64,000 bases of DNA, from the NCBI RefSeq assembly GCF_001445655.1, contig NZ_LNBE01000004.1:1612001-1676000 (forward strand), written 5' to 3'. The translations under genes and the position numbers were made by a program. Position 1 is the first letter of the stretch, and every line of letters begins with the position of its first letter. Shown here one piece after another: positions 24,155 to 35,315 of the stretch. The notes beneath the pieces were generated by a model, which had not been told where the DNA came from, did not search any database, and was given only the letters and a program-made list of their open reading frames with translations. This DNA is from Streptomyces roseifaciens. GTDB lineage: Bacteria; Actinomycetota; Actinomycetes; Streptomycetales; Streptomycetaceae.

Positions 24155-25296
24155 TCGGCGGCACCGCCGCCGTCGTCGGCATCGGCGCCACCGCCTTCAC
24201 CAAGGACTCCGGCCGCAGCGAGCTCGCCCTGGCCGCGGAGGCCGTGCGCGCGGCTCTCGACGACGCCGGGCTCGGCCCCGGCGACGTGGACGGCATGGTC
24301 ACCTTCACCATGGACACCAGCCCCGAGATCACCGTCGCCCAGGCGGCCGGCATCGGCGAGCTGACGTTCTTCTCCCGCGTCCACTACGGCGGCGGCGCCG
24401 CCTGCGCCACCGTCCAGCAGGCCGCCCTCGCCGTGACGGCCGGGATCGCCGACGTCGTCGTCTGCTACCGGGCCTTCAACGAGCGCTCCGGCCGCCGTTT
24501 CGGCGCCGGGGTGCAGGGGCGCGAGCCCTCGGCGGAGGGCGTGGCGCTCGGCTGGGGGCTGCCGTACGGGCTGCTCACGCCGGCGTCCTGGGCGGCCATG
24601 GGCGCCCGCCGCTACCTGCACGAGTACGGCCTGGAGCCCGAGGTCTTCGGGCACGTCGCCGTCACCGACCGGCGCCACGCCGCGACCAACCCGGCCGCGT
24701 ACTTCCACGGCCGCCCGATCACCCTCGCCGACCACGCCGCCTCCCGCTGGATCGCCGAGCCGCTGCGGCTGCTCGACTGCTGCCAGGAGACGGACGGCGG
24801 CCAGGCCCTGGTCGTCACCTCCCTGGAGCGGGCCCGCACGCTGCGCCATCCGCCCGCCGTGGTCGTCGCCGCGGCCCAGGGAGCCGGCCGCGCGCAGGAG
24901 CAGATGACCAGCTACTACCGGGACGACATCGAAGGCCTCCCCGAAATGGGCGTCGTCGCCCGGCAGCTGTGGGGGAGCAGCGGACTGGGCCCCGCGGACA
25001 TGGACGTTGCCGTCCTCTACGACCACTTCACGCCGTACGTGCTGATGCAGCTGGAGGAGTTCGGCTTCTGCGGGCCCGGCGAGGGTGCCGCGTTCGTGGC
25101 GGCGGACGCGCTGCCGCTGAACACCCACGGCGGGCAGCTGGGCGAGGCGTACCTGCACGGCATGAACGGCATTGCCGAGGCGGTGCGGCAGCTGCGCGGC
25201 ACCGCCGTGAACCAGGTGCCGGACGCCTCCCGGGCGCTGGTCACAGCCGGTACCGGAGTTCCCACGTCCGGGCTGCTTCTCGGGGCAGACGGATGA
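24151..25296 (+). CDS. Ltp2-like thiolase-fold lipid-transfer protein (aldolase)
   Basis: A 381-residue protein of the SCP-x/lipid-transfer thiolase family. The N-terminus reads AAVVGIGATAFTKDSGRSEL. The segment of the nucleophile contains HYGGGAACATVQQAALAV, and the C-terminus has NTHGGQLGEAYLHGMNGIAE. It lacks the full set of thiolase cysteines, as in Ltp2, which cleaves beta-hydroxy acyl-CoA side chains by retro-aldol reaction when bound to the DUF35 domain of ChsH2. It is the last gene of the three-gene coupled unit. The reaction here is inferred from operon architecture. Confidence 0.85.
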   Translation: MIGGTAAVVGIGATAFTKDSGRSELALAAEAVRAALDDAGLGPGDVDGMVTFTMDTSPEITVAQAAGIGELTFFSRVHYGGGAACATVQQAALAVTAGIADVVVCYRAFNERSGRRFGAGVQGREPSAEGVALGWGLPYGLLTPASWAAMGARRYLHEYGLEPEVFGHVAVTDRRHAATNPAAYFHGRPITLADHAASRWIAEPLRLLDCCQETDGGQALVVTSLERARTLRHPPAVVVAAAQGAGRAQEQMTSYYRDDIEGLPEMGVVARQLWGSSGLGPADMDVAVLYDHFTPYVLMQLEEFGFCGPGEGAAFVAADALPLNTHGGQLGEAYLHGMNGIAEAVRQLRGTAVNQVPDASRALVTAGTGVPTSGLLLGADG

Positions 25297-25327
25297 ACGG
25301 GGGCGTGTCACGGAAGGGGGCCGGTCG

Positions 25328-26182
25328 GTGGCGCCTTTGACTCCGGGTATGGACCGACGACGGAAGATCATCGGATATCTCCTCGCCCTGATGGCGGTGG
25401 TGGCCCAGCTGGCCGGCGCCGATCCCGCGGGCGCCGGTGACCGGGGCGACCCGAGGGACGAGGGGGCTTCCGTCTTCAGGGGCTGGGGCCTGGACACCTG
25501 CCAGGCGCCGGCGCTGACCACGCTGAGCGCGTGGAAGTCGTCCGACTACCGGGCCGTCGGCGTCTACTTCGCCGGCCGCGCCCGCGCCTGCCCGCACCAG
25601 ACCTACCTCAGCGAGCGCTGGCTGGAGGGCGCCGACGACCTGGGCTGGCGCGTCCTGCCGATCTACGTGGGCTCGCAGTCCCCGTGCGTGCGGGCGAGCA
25701 ACAAGCGGGGCTTCCTGATCGGCTCCTACCCCTACGACCAGGGCCAGTCGGAGGGCGAGGACGCCGTCTCCCGGGCCTCCGCGCTCGGCATCGTCTCCCG
25801 CAGCGCCCTCTACCTCGACATGGAGGCCTACGACGACAAGGACGGCGACTGCGCCCGCACGACGCTGTCCTACATCCGCGGCTGGAACGCGGCCGTGCGC
25901 GGCGGCGGCTACCTGCCGGGCTTCTACAGCAGCGCCGAGTCGGGGGTGCGGCACATGGACCGGGCCCGCCGCTCGGGCACGACCGGGCTGCCCGACGTGC
26001 TCTGGTTCGCCCGCTGGCGGGTCGAGCCCACGACGGACCGCGAGCCGTTGATCGGCCGGACGGCCTGGCAGCCGCACCGCCGCATCCACCAGTACCAGGG
26101 CAACGTCACCGAGTCGCACGGGGGACGGAAGCTGACCATCGACCGCAATCTGGTGGACGCACCCGTGGCGATCATCGACTGA
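25328..26182 (+). CDS. Secreted DUF1906 (glycoside-hydrolase-like) protein
   Basis: A 284-residue exported protein. An N-terminal signal (KIIGYLLALMAVVAQLAGAD) precedes a TIM-barrel-type domain of the Rv2525c/DUF1906 group. Its typical opening is GWGLDTCQAPALTTLSAWKS, followed by YRAVGVYFAGR, and the acidic loop YLDMEAYDDKDGDC carries the conserved acids. Four cysteines probably form disulfides. Family members are Tat- or Sec-exported and thought to act on cell-wall glycans, though activity is poorly documented. GTG 25328 has GGAAGGGGG 8 bases upstream; ATG 25349 is an alternative start. Confidence 0.85.
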   Translation: MAPLTPGMDRRRKIIGYLLALMAVVAQLAGADPAGAGDRGDPRDEGASVFRGWGLDTCQAPALTTLSAWKSSDYRAVGVYFAGRARACPHQTYLSERWLEGADDLGWRVLPIYVGSQSPCVRASNKRGFLIGSYPYDQGQSEGEDAVSRASALGIVSRSALYLDMEAYDDKDGDCARTTLSYIRGWNAAVRGGGYLPGFYSSAESGVRHMDRARRSGTTGLPDVLWFARWRVEPTTDREPLIGRTAWQPHRRIHQYQGNVTESHGGRKLTIDRNLVDAPVAIID

Positions 26183-26250
26183 CACGGACCGGGGGCCCGG
26201 TCCGGGGCCCGTACCCGGAGGAGGTCCCCTATTCCTCTCCCCCTCCGGGA

Positions 26251-26268
26251 GGTGGGGCCAGCCCCACC
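26251..26268 (+). terminator. Short perfect hairpin
   Basis: GGTGGGGC-CA-GCCCCACC in the gap between the DUF1906 gene and the sigma gene. It could terminate the upstream transcript. Just downstream, CACCTGTACGACC and GGGTACAGGTG (26265-26333) form a wider inverted repeat near the sigma promoter. Confidence 0.5.
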
Positions 26269-26345
26269 TGTACGACCTGAGGCGGACCGTCCTTCGGCAC
26301 CTGCGGCCGATCCGCCGGGTACAGGTGCGCTCCTAGCGTTGAAGC

Positions 26346-26885
26346 ATGACAGCAACCACGACGTCTGTGTGCACCAGCGCATCCACCGCCGTGTACCCGT
26401 CGTTCTCCTCCTACGTACGGGCACGCGGTCCGGTGCTGCAGCGCACCGCCCGCTCTCTGACCTCGAACCCGTGCGACGCGGAGGACCTGCTGCAGACCGC
26501 GCTGACCAAGACGTACCTGGCGTGGGAGCGCATAGAGGACCACCGGGCCCTGGACGGCTACGTGCGCCGGGCCCTGGTCAACACCCGCACCTCGCAGTGG
26601 CGCAAGCGCAAGGTCGACGAGTTCCCCTACGACGAGCTGCCCGAGCGCGAGGCCGCCCCCTCGGCGGACCCCGCGGAGCAGCAGGCGCTGCGCGACGCGA
26701 TGTGGCGGGCCGTACTGCGGCTGCCGGTGCGGCAGCGGGCCATGGTCGTCCTCAGGTATTACGAGGACCTGACCGAGGTGCAGACGGCCGAGCTGCTCGG
26801 GGTCTCCGTCGGCACGGTCAAGAGCGCCGTCTCCCGGGCGCTCGGCAAGCTCCGCGAGGACCCGGAGCTCTCCTGCGCCGCATGA
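26346..26885 (+). CDS. ECF sigma factor, SigE-family (sig41-like)
   Basis: A 179-residue sigma-70 family protein with regions 2 and 4 only. Region 2 spans about residues 20-85 (LTSNPCDAEDLLQTALTKTY, LAWERIEDHRALDGYVRR). Region 4 spans about 120-170 (LPVRQRAMVVLRYYEDLTEV, LLGVSVGTVKSAVSRALGKL). This corresponds to the large streptomycete SigE-family group annotated as SigE family RNA polymerase sigma factors, often without a linked anti-sigma gene. None is adjacent here. The ribosome site is weak. The target regulon is unknown. Confidence 0.88.
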   Translation: MTATTTSVCTSASTAVYPSFSSYVRARGPVLQRTARSLTSNPCDAEDLLQTALTKTYLAWERIEDHRALDGYVRRALVNTRTSQWRKRKVDEFPYDELPEREAAPSADPAEQQALRDAMWRAVLRLPVRQRAMVVLRYYEDLTEVQTAELLGVSVGTVKSAVSRALGKLREDPELSCAA

Positions 26886-27035
26886 CGCGCGTGTGACGGG
26901 CGTGTGACCGGCGGCGCGCGGACGACGTGACGGAAAGTGCTCACCGCAGGGGCCCCGGGGTAGTGACTTACCGCGAGATACCCCAGCACAATCAGCGGAC
27001 GACCACCCGCCGTACAGGTCTTCGGGAGGACCCCG

Positions 27036-28694
<1,659 letters not shown>

Positions 28695-28719
28695 CCCGCT
28701 GCGGGCGGATGACACGGAA

Positions 28720-28759
28720 CGCCGGGCAGGGGACCACCGATGAGGTCCCCTGCCCGGCG
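28720..28759 (+). terminator. Strong bidirectional terminator
   Basis: Sixteen-base arms (CGCCGGGCAGGGGACC and its complement) with an 8-base loop sit between the convergent acyl-CoA ligase and MFS genes. Confidence 0.75.
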
Positions 28760-28844
28760 TCGGCATGTGCGTTGCCCGCCGTCCACGGGGGCTGCGGCGC
28801 CGGTGTCTTCGCCGGTGTCCCGTCAGTGCCCCGTCAGTGCTCTG

Positions 28845-30107
28845 TCAGCGCTTGGCTCCCACCAGCGCGCTGCCGGCCCAGCCCGCCGCCACGGCCGCCG
28901 CCGCGATCGCGCAGACGCCGTTCCAGCCCCAGTGGGCGTACGCCGGGCCCGCGAGGGCGGAGGCGCTCGCGCCGCCGACGAACGCGGTGACGACGTAGGC
29001 GGTGTTGGCCGCGGCGGGGGTGCCGGTCGAGGCCAGCGCCCGCGTCTGGTTGGCGACCTGGCCGGCCATCAGGCCCGCGTGGATCAGCACGGCCGCCGCG
29101 CACAGCGCCCACAGCCGGTGCCCGCCGAGCCAGAACAGCGGCAGGGAGAGCGCCGTGAGCACGTAGGACGTGGTGACGACCCGGGTCGCGCCGAAGCGGT
29201 CGATGAGCGACCCCGACACGGGGGCGACGGCGGTCGAGACGAGGCCGAACAGGCCGAAGAGGCCCGCGGTCGCCGTCGACATGTGGAACGGCTCGTCCGC
29301 GGTCAGCAGCAGGGCGAGCGTCGTCCACAGGGAGCTCCAGGCGCCGAAGAGGCCGGCCTGGCGCAGGCACGCGGCCCGCAGCTCGGGGGAGCGGCGCAGC
29401 AGGCCCGGCAGCCCCGCTATGGCCTTGAGGGGCCGGGCGGCGCGGCGCGGCCGGGTCTCGGCCGGAAGCAGTACGGCGGTCAGCAGGCCGATCGCGACGG
29501 TGAGCGCGGCGGCGCCGAGGAAGACGGCGCGCCAGCCGTACGCCTGCCCGGCCAGGGAGCCGAGGACGCGGGCCGCGACGATGCCGGTGAACAGCCCGGC
29601 CACGACCGCGGCCACGTGCCGCCCGCGCCGGTCGGCGGGCGCCCGCTCGGCGACCAGCGGGACCAGCAGCTGCGGCACGACCGTCGCGGCGCAGGCCACC
29701 AGGACGGCCGCGGCCAGCGCGGGCAGGCCGGGTGCGAAGGCCCCCGCGACGAGGGCCACGCCGGCGACCGCGGACAGCACGGCCACCAGGCGGCGGCGGT
29801 CGGCGGTGTCCCCGAGCGGGGCGAACGCCAGCAGGCCGACGGCGTAACCGAGCTGGGCCACGGAGGCGATCCAGCCGGCCGTGGAGGGCGCGGCGCCGAA
29901 GTCCTCGGCGATGAGGCCGAGGAGCGGGGCCGCGAGGTAGATGTTCGCGGCGGTGACGGCGGTGCAGAGGGCGATGACCGCGAGGAGGACGGTGTTGCCG
30001 CCGCGGGCGGGGGCGGGGGTGACCGGTGCCGCGGGCGTTGCGGGCGCTGCGGGCGATACGGGTGCGGGGCCGGCTGCGGCTGTGGGTGACGGCGTGGGCG
30101 ACGGCAT
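28845..30107 (-). CDS. MFS exporter (12 TMS, AraJ/YnfM-like)
   Basis: A 420-residue major-facilitator protein with 12 hydrophobic segments. Motif A after TMS2 is reduced (FAPLGDTADRRRLVAVL), and the second half carries GSLIDRFGATRVVTTSY. Residues 1-35 form an Ala/Pro-rich cytoplasmic tail (a repeated Pro-Ala-Ala-Pro pattern). ATG 30107 is chosen because upstream codons to 30197 run through the operator and parS sites. It is divergent from a TetR gene. The substrate is unknown; the group includes arabinose-efflux-like and drug exporters. Confidence 0.87.
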   Translation of the reverse strand: MPSPTPSPTAAAGPAPVSPAAPATPAAPVTPAPARGGNTVLLAVIALCTAVTAANIYLAAPLLGLIAEDFGAAPSTAGWIASVAQLGYAVGLLAFAPLGDTADRRRLVAVLSAVAGVALVAGAFAPGLPALAAAVLVACAATVVPQLLVPLVAERAPADRRGRHVAAVVAGLFTGIVAARVLGSLAGQAYGWRAVFLGAAALTVAIGLLTAVLLPAETRPRRAARPLKAIAGLPGLLRRSPELRAACLRQAGLFGAWSSLWTTLALLLTADEPFHMSTATAGLFGLFGLVSTAVAPVSGSLIDRFGATRVVTTSYVLTALSLPLFWLGGHRLWALCAAAVLIHAGLMAGQVANQTRALASTGTPAAANTAYVVTAFVGGASASALAGPAYAHWGWNGVCAIAAAAVAAGWAGSALVGAKR

Positions 30108-30148
30108 GTGTGGTGTGGCTCCCCCGGGGCGATGCGGTTCAGGCTTGC

Positions 30149-30164
30149 AACCAACTGGTTGGTT
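30149..30164. promoter_or_regulatory. TetR operator candidate, proximal to the exporter
   Basis: AACCAA-CTGG-TTGGTT is a perfect 6-bp inverted repeat. A related site, CAACT-GAAT-AGTTG, with the same AGTTGGTT half lies at 30195-30208 next to the TetR start. The two sites bracket the parS-like palindrome, as expected for a regulator controlling both divergent genes. Confidence 0.65.
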
Positions 30165-30168
30165 ATAA

Positions 30169-30182
30169 GTTTCACGTGAAAC
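30169..30182. promoter_or_regulatory. parS site (ParB binding)
   Basis: GTTTCACGTGAAAC is a perfect 14-bp palindrome and identical to the Streptomyces parS sequence as I know it from S. coelicolor, where many copies cluster around oriC and organise origin segregation through ParB. It lies in the intergenic region of divergent genes, as parS often does. It also tells that this window is probably within a few hundred kilobases of oriC. It is the only full match I found in the window. Confidence 0.85.
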
Positions 30183-30194
30183 GGAACGTGCTGT

Positions 30195-30208
30195 CAACTG
30201 AATAGTTG
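30195..30208. promoter_or_regulatory. TetR operator candidate, proximal to tetR
   Basis: CAACT-GAAT-AGTTG, followed by GTTACT, ends 14 bases before the ATG of the TetR gene. It shares AGTTGGTT with the site at 30149-30164. Binding here would give autorepression. Confidence 0.6.
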
Positions 30209-30222
30209 GTTACTCTGGGTGC

Positions 30223-30810
30223 ATGGCAGTCGTTAGGGATCCAGAGGCCACCAAGGCGCGCATCTTCGCGGCGGCCACCGCCGAATTCGCCGCCCACGGC
30301 ATCGCCGGCGCGCGCATCGACCGCATCGCCCGCGAGGCCAAGGCGAACAAGCAGCTCATCTACGCCTACTTCGGCGACAAGGCCGAGCTGTTCTCCCAGG
30401 TCCTCCAGCAGGCCCTGCTCGAACTCGCCTCCGCCGTGCCCGTCGACGCCGACGACCCCGACTGCTACGTCGACCGCCTGATGGAGTACCACAAGACCCA
30501 CCCCGAGCTGCTGCGGCTGCTCCTGTGGGAAGGGCTGGAGTACGGGGAGGGCGAGATCCCGCACGAGACCGAGCGGCGCGCCCGCTACGACTCCAAGGCC
30601 GCGGCCTTCGCCACCGCCCAGGAGAAGGGCACGGTCGACGCCGGGCTGCCGCCGCGGCACCTCGTCTTCCTGATCAGCGCGCTCGCCGGGTGGGCCACGG
30701 CCGTGCCGCAGTTCCGCCGGCTGCTCGTCGGCGGGGAGGACGGAGACCTCGACTCGCTGCGCGAGTCCGTGCGGACGGCGGCGCGCAGGATCACACAGCC
30801 GGGCGCCTAG
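30223..30810 (+). CDS. TetR-family regulator
   Basis: A 195-residue regulator with its HTH at residues 8-52 (ARIFAAATAEFAAHGIAGAR, DRIAREAKANKQLIYAYFGD). The C-terminal domain is of the type with LLRLLLWEGLEYGE and a distal PRHLVFLISALAGWA. It is divergent from the MFS exporter with two related palindromes in between, so it probably represses that exporter and itself. It ends 20 bases from the end of the convergent PAS-protein gene. Confidence 0.9.
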   Translation: MAVVRDPEATKARIFAAATAEFAAHGIAGARIDRIAREAKANKQLIYAYFGDKAELFSQVLQQALLELASAVPVDADDPDCYVDRLMEYHKTHPELLRLLLWEGLEYGEGEIPHETERRARYDSKAAAFATAQEKGTVDAGLPPRHLVFLISALAGWATAVPQFRRLLVGGEDGDLDSLRESVRTAARRITQPGA

Positions 30811-30829
30811 CCGCCCGGCCGGCCACCGG

Positions 30830-33800
30830 TCAGTCCGTGCCCACCTTCGACAGCAGGTCCACGATCCGGCCCTGCACCTCCGCGCTCGTCGACCGCTCCG
30901 CCAGGAACAGCACCGTCTCCCCGGCGGCCAGCCCCGTCAGCTGCGCCGGGTCGATCCCGGCCGAGGTGTAGACGACCAGCGGCGTGCGCTCGAGCAGGCC
31001 GTTGCCGCGCAGCCAGTCGACGATGCCCGCGCGGCGGCGGCGCACCTGCATCAGGTCCATCACCACCAGGTTCGGGCGCATCTGCGTCGCCAGCGTCACC
31101 GCCTCGGCGTCCGTCGCCGCACGGCCCACCTGCATGCCGCGCCGCTCCAGCGTCTCCGTCAGGGCGTTCGCGATCGGCTCGTGCTCCTCGATCAGCAGCA
31201 CGCGCGGCGGGTGCATCTCGCTGTCGCGCGGCGCCAGCGCCTTCAGCAGCACCGCCGGGTCCGCCCCGTAGGCCGCCTCCCGCGTCGCCTGCCCCAGCCC
31301 GGCCGTCACCAGGACCGGGACCCCGGCCGCGCCGGCCGCCTCGCGCAGCGACTGCAGCGCCGTGCGCGTGATCGGCCCCGTCAGCGGGTCCACGAACAGC
31401 GCCGCCGGGTACGCCGACGTCTGCGCGTCGACCTCCTCGCGCGAGTGCACGAGCACCGGCCGGTAGCCGCGCTCGGTCAGCGCCGCCTCCGTGGACGGGT
31501 CCGGAGCGGGCCACACGAGGAGCCGGCGCGGGTTGTCCAGCGGCTCGGGGGGCAGCTCGTCGTCCATCGGCGGGCGCGGTGCGTTCACGACTTCCACCGC
31601 ACCGTTGGGGCCGTCGAGGGGCTCGGGCCCCTCCGAACCCTCGTCCGGAGCTCCTATGGCGAAGGCACGCCCTGACGGGGCGTCGAGCAGGGGCTGGCGC
31701 GGCGCCGGCTGCGCCGGGGCCTGCGGCCGGCCCTGAGGCGGCGCCTGCGGCTCGCGCTCGCGCTCGCCCTCGGCCGGGTTGCCGAGCCGACGGCGGCGGC
31801 CCGAACCGCCCGGCGCCGGCTCCTGGCCGGGCTGCTGGGCGAACGGCGGGGCCTGGCCCAGGGCGCGCACGCTGATCGGGCGCCCCGAGGTGTCCGTGCC
31901 CGACGACGCGGCGGCTCCGGCCGCGCCGGGCTCCTCCGCCAGGGCCCGGCGGGCGCGGCGGCGGCCCGTCGGGGCGGGGGCGGCCGCGGCCGGCTGCTCC
32001 GCACCGGCGGCGGGGCCGCCCGAGCGGGACGGGTCGGTCTCGCGCACACCCGTGGAGCCGTACGACGCGGGGGCGCCTTCCGGCGCGGGCCCGCCGGCGA
32101 ACGGCGCTGCGCCGACGCCGCCCGGAGCGGGTCGGCCGTGCCCGCCGTGAGCGGCCTCGGCGGCCGGGCTCCCGCCCGGGCCGGGGAAGGGCGCGGGTGC
32201 GCCACCGGCCTCCGCGGACGCGGGACGGTTCGGCGCGGGGGAGGACGGTGCGGGGGAGGACGGTGCGCCGCCTCGCCCGGGGCCGTCCGCACCGGCAGGC
32301 GCGGGCGCGTTCGGTCCGGGGAACGGCGCGGGAGTGTTGCCCGTACCGGCGGGCGCGGGCCCGCTCCGGCCGGGGAACGGCGCCGGAGCGCCGCTGCGGC
32401 CGGGCTGGGCACTGTCCGCGCCGGGGAAGGGCGCGGGTGCGCTTCCCGCTTCCGCGGGGGCGGGGCTGTTCGACCCGAGGAAGGCGGACGTGCCGCCCTG
32501 TCCGGGGTTGTCGGCGCCGGGGAACGGCGCGGGGGCGGCCGGGCCGTTCGGTCCCAGGAAGGCGGACGTGCCGCCGCCCCCTTCCGCAGGGGTACGGCCG
32601 CCCGGTCCGGGGAACGGCGCCGGAGCGGTCCCCGTGCCGGCGGGTGCGGGCCCGGCCTGGCCGGGGAACGGCGCCGGGGCGCCTCCCTTGCCCGCGGGCG
32701 CGGGGCCGTTCGGGGCGAGGAAGGCGGAGGTGCCGCCGCCCTGTGCGGGGCTGTCCGTGCCGCCGGGGGCGGGGAACGGTGCCTGGGGTGCCCTCGCGTC
32801 GGCGGGGGAGGGGCCGTTCACCCCCAGGAAGGCGGACGTGCCGCCCTGTCCGGGGCTGTCCGCGCCGCCCGGGGTGGGGAACGGTCCCTGCGGTGTCCTC
32901 GCGTCGGCGGGTGCGGGTCCGGCCTGGCCGGGGAAGGGTGCCGGGGCGCCTCCCCTGTCCGTGGGCGTGGGGCCGTTCGTCCCCAGGAAGGCGGACGTGC
33001 CGCCCCGCCCCGCCTGGGCGTCCGGGCCGGCCTGGCCCGGGAAGCGGCCCACGGGGTTCGCCTCGGCGTGTCCGGCGCCGCTCCGGTCGCGGCCCGCAGG
33101 GCCCCCGTCGTCGGCGGGCTTGCGAGGGGCTCCCGGCAGGCCGCCGGGTTCGCGGGAGCGGTCGGCGTCGGCAGGGGGAAGGGCGAAGGGCGCGCGCGGG
33201 ACGGAGGGTTCCGCGGCGGTCTGGCCCGGGATCGGGCGCTCGGGGGACTCCGCGAGGGCCCGGCGCGCCCGGCGCCCGGTGGGGGCGGCCGCGGCGGCGG
33301 ACTCGGGCGAACGCCGTGCGTGGCGCCTCGGCCTGCTGCGGCTGCTCCCTGCGCGCGCGCCGGCCCGTCGGCCCGGCCGGCGAGCCCTGCGGCGGCACGA
33401 GGCCGCTCGCGTCGCCGTCACCGGCCGGCTTCGGCTCCGCTCCCGGCGCCGGGCCGGGGCCGGATCCGCCGCCCTGGCCCGTACCGGAGGCGTCGTCGGG
33501 CCCGCCGCGCCCGTGCCGGGCGGCCCGGCCCGCGGACGTGCCGTCGCCCTCGTCGGCCGCCGGCGGCACCGGCGGCTCCTCGTCGGTGCGCGGCTTGGCG
33601 CGCCGCCGCCCGGTGGGCGGGGTGTCGTCGTTCTGCGCGGGCGGTGGTGCCAGTGCAGCGCCGTCGCCCGTGGTGTCGCCGTCGGCGCCGCGGCGTGCCC
33701 GCCGCCCGCTGCCCGGCGCGGCGGAGGCGTCGTCGGCGGCGGAGGAGGCGGGTGCTTCCGCCGTGCCGCGCGCCCGCTGGGACGGCACCGGCATGACGGT

Positions 33801-35315
33801 GGTGGCGTTCATCGTGTCCGTGGCGGAGCGCCGCTCCGTGGCGGCGGGGCTGACGGGCCCGCCCTTCGCGGAGACGGGCACCTCCAGGACGTACGCGCTG
33901 CCGCCCGACGCGCCCGGCACGTCGTGGGTCTGCAGCACGCCGCCGTGCGCCCGCACGATGCCGCGCACGAGGGGCCCGTGGACGGGGTCGCCCCCCGCGT
34001 AGGGGCCGCGCACCTCGATCCGTACGACCTCGCCGCGCTGTGCCGCCGCGACGACGATCGTGGAGTCGCCGGTCGGCGCGCCGCCCGCGGGCGCGTTGCC
34101 CGTGGCGTCGACGCCCGCGACGTCCGCGATCAGGTGCGCCAGGGCCTGGGCGAACCGCTCGGGGTCGACCTCGGCCTCGATGGCGGGTGCGTGCACCGCG
34201 AACTGCGCCCGCCCGGGGCCGATCAGCTCGACCGCGCCGTCGACGCCCGCGGCCACGACCTCGTCGAGCTGGACGGTCTCCCGCTCCAGCTTGGCCTCGC
34301 CGGAGTCCAGCTGCTGATAAGCGAGGACATTGTCGACAAGAGTGGTCATCCGGGCGTACCCGGCGGAAAGGTGGTGCAGGATCTGGTTGGCCTCGGGCCA
34401 CAGCTGGCCGGCCGGGTCGGCGGCCAGGGTGCCGAGCTCGGCGCGCAGTTGCTCCAGCGGGCCGCGCAGGGACTCCTGCAGGACGGCCTGCAGCTGCGCG
34501 TGGCGCGCGGTGAGCGCGTCGTACGCCCGGCGGTCGGTGAAGGTCATCACCGCGCCGACCAGCTGGTCGCCGTCGCGCACGGGCGCCGTGGTGAGGTCGA
34601 CGGGGACCGCCCGGCCGTCCTTGGCCCACAGCGCCTGCCCGCGCACCCGGTGCTTGCGCCCCGAGCGCAGCGTGTCGGCGATCGGGGACTCCTCGTACGG
34701 GAACGGCGTGCCGTCCGGCCGGGAGTGGTGGATCAGCGGGTGGAGCTCCCGGCCGCCGAGGTCGCTGGCGCGGTAGCCGAGGATCTGCGCGGCGGAGGGG
34801 TTGACCAGCACGACCTTGCCGGCGGTGTCGACGCCGACGACGCCCTCCGCGGCGGCGCGCAGGATCATCTCGGTCTGCCGCTGCTGCCGGGCGAGTTCGG
34901 CCTCGGTGTCGAGCGTGCCGGTCAGGTCCCGGACGACGAGCATGAGGAGCTCGTCGCCCGTGTAGGGCTGGTGGTCGGCGTACGGGGTGCGGCCGTCCTC
35001 CAGGTTCGCGCTCGTCACCTCGACGGGGAACTCCGAGCCGTCCGTGCGCCGGGCGATCATGCGCGTCGGCTTGGTGCGGCCGTCGTCGCTGTCGGGCAGG
35101 CGCATGGAGCCGGGGATGCGGCGCGAGTCGAAGTCGGGCAGCAGGGAGAGCAGCCCGCGCCCGACGAGCCCCGTGCCGGGAACCTCGAAGGTTTCGAGAG
35201 CTATGTGGTTGGCGTTGACGACCGTGCCGTTGCAATTGACGAGCAACAGGGCGTCGGGGAGGGCGTCGAGTATGGCTGCGAGGCGAGCAGCGCCTCGGGA
35301 TGGCCTGCTGCTCAC
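30830..35315 (-). pseudogene. Giant PAS / degenerate kinase / receiver protein, frameshifted
   Basis: Two overlapping frames form one gene of about 1494 codons. From GTG 35315 (GGAGGA upstream) come two PAS domains (LDALPDALLLVNCNGTVVNA; ILRAAAEGVVGVDTAGKVVL), a HisKA-like dimerisation segment without the phospho-acceptor His, and a degenerate GHKL domain (RGIVRAHGGVLQTHDVPGAS). A long Pro/Gly/Ala-rich region follows. Near 33311-33330 the frame must shift to continue (ARRSPES, then TGRRARRALAESPERP). The C-terminus has a receiver domain (RVLLIEEHEPIANALTETLE; Asp in LVVMDLM). The linker holds five TSAFL repeats. It is a pseudokinase-type signalling protein. The shift may be a sequencing error in GC-rich repeats. 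Confidence 0.75.
32180..33080 (-). repeat. Coding repeat region of the PAS/receiver protein
   Basis: About 300 codons of alternating modules: GGTSAFLGxNGPxPA (five copies of TSAFL) and APAPFPGQAGPAPA-type modules (more than ten FPG motifs). The DNA repeats are 30-100 bp and diverged, so the frame has been conserved by selection through the region. It is likely a disordered linker or multivalent docking site. Confidence 0.75.
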
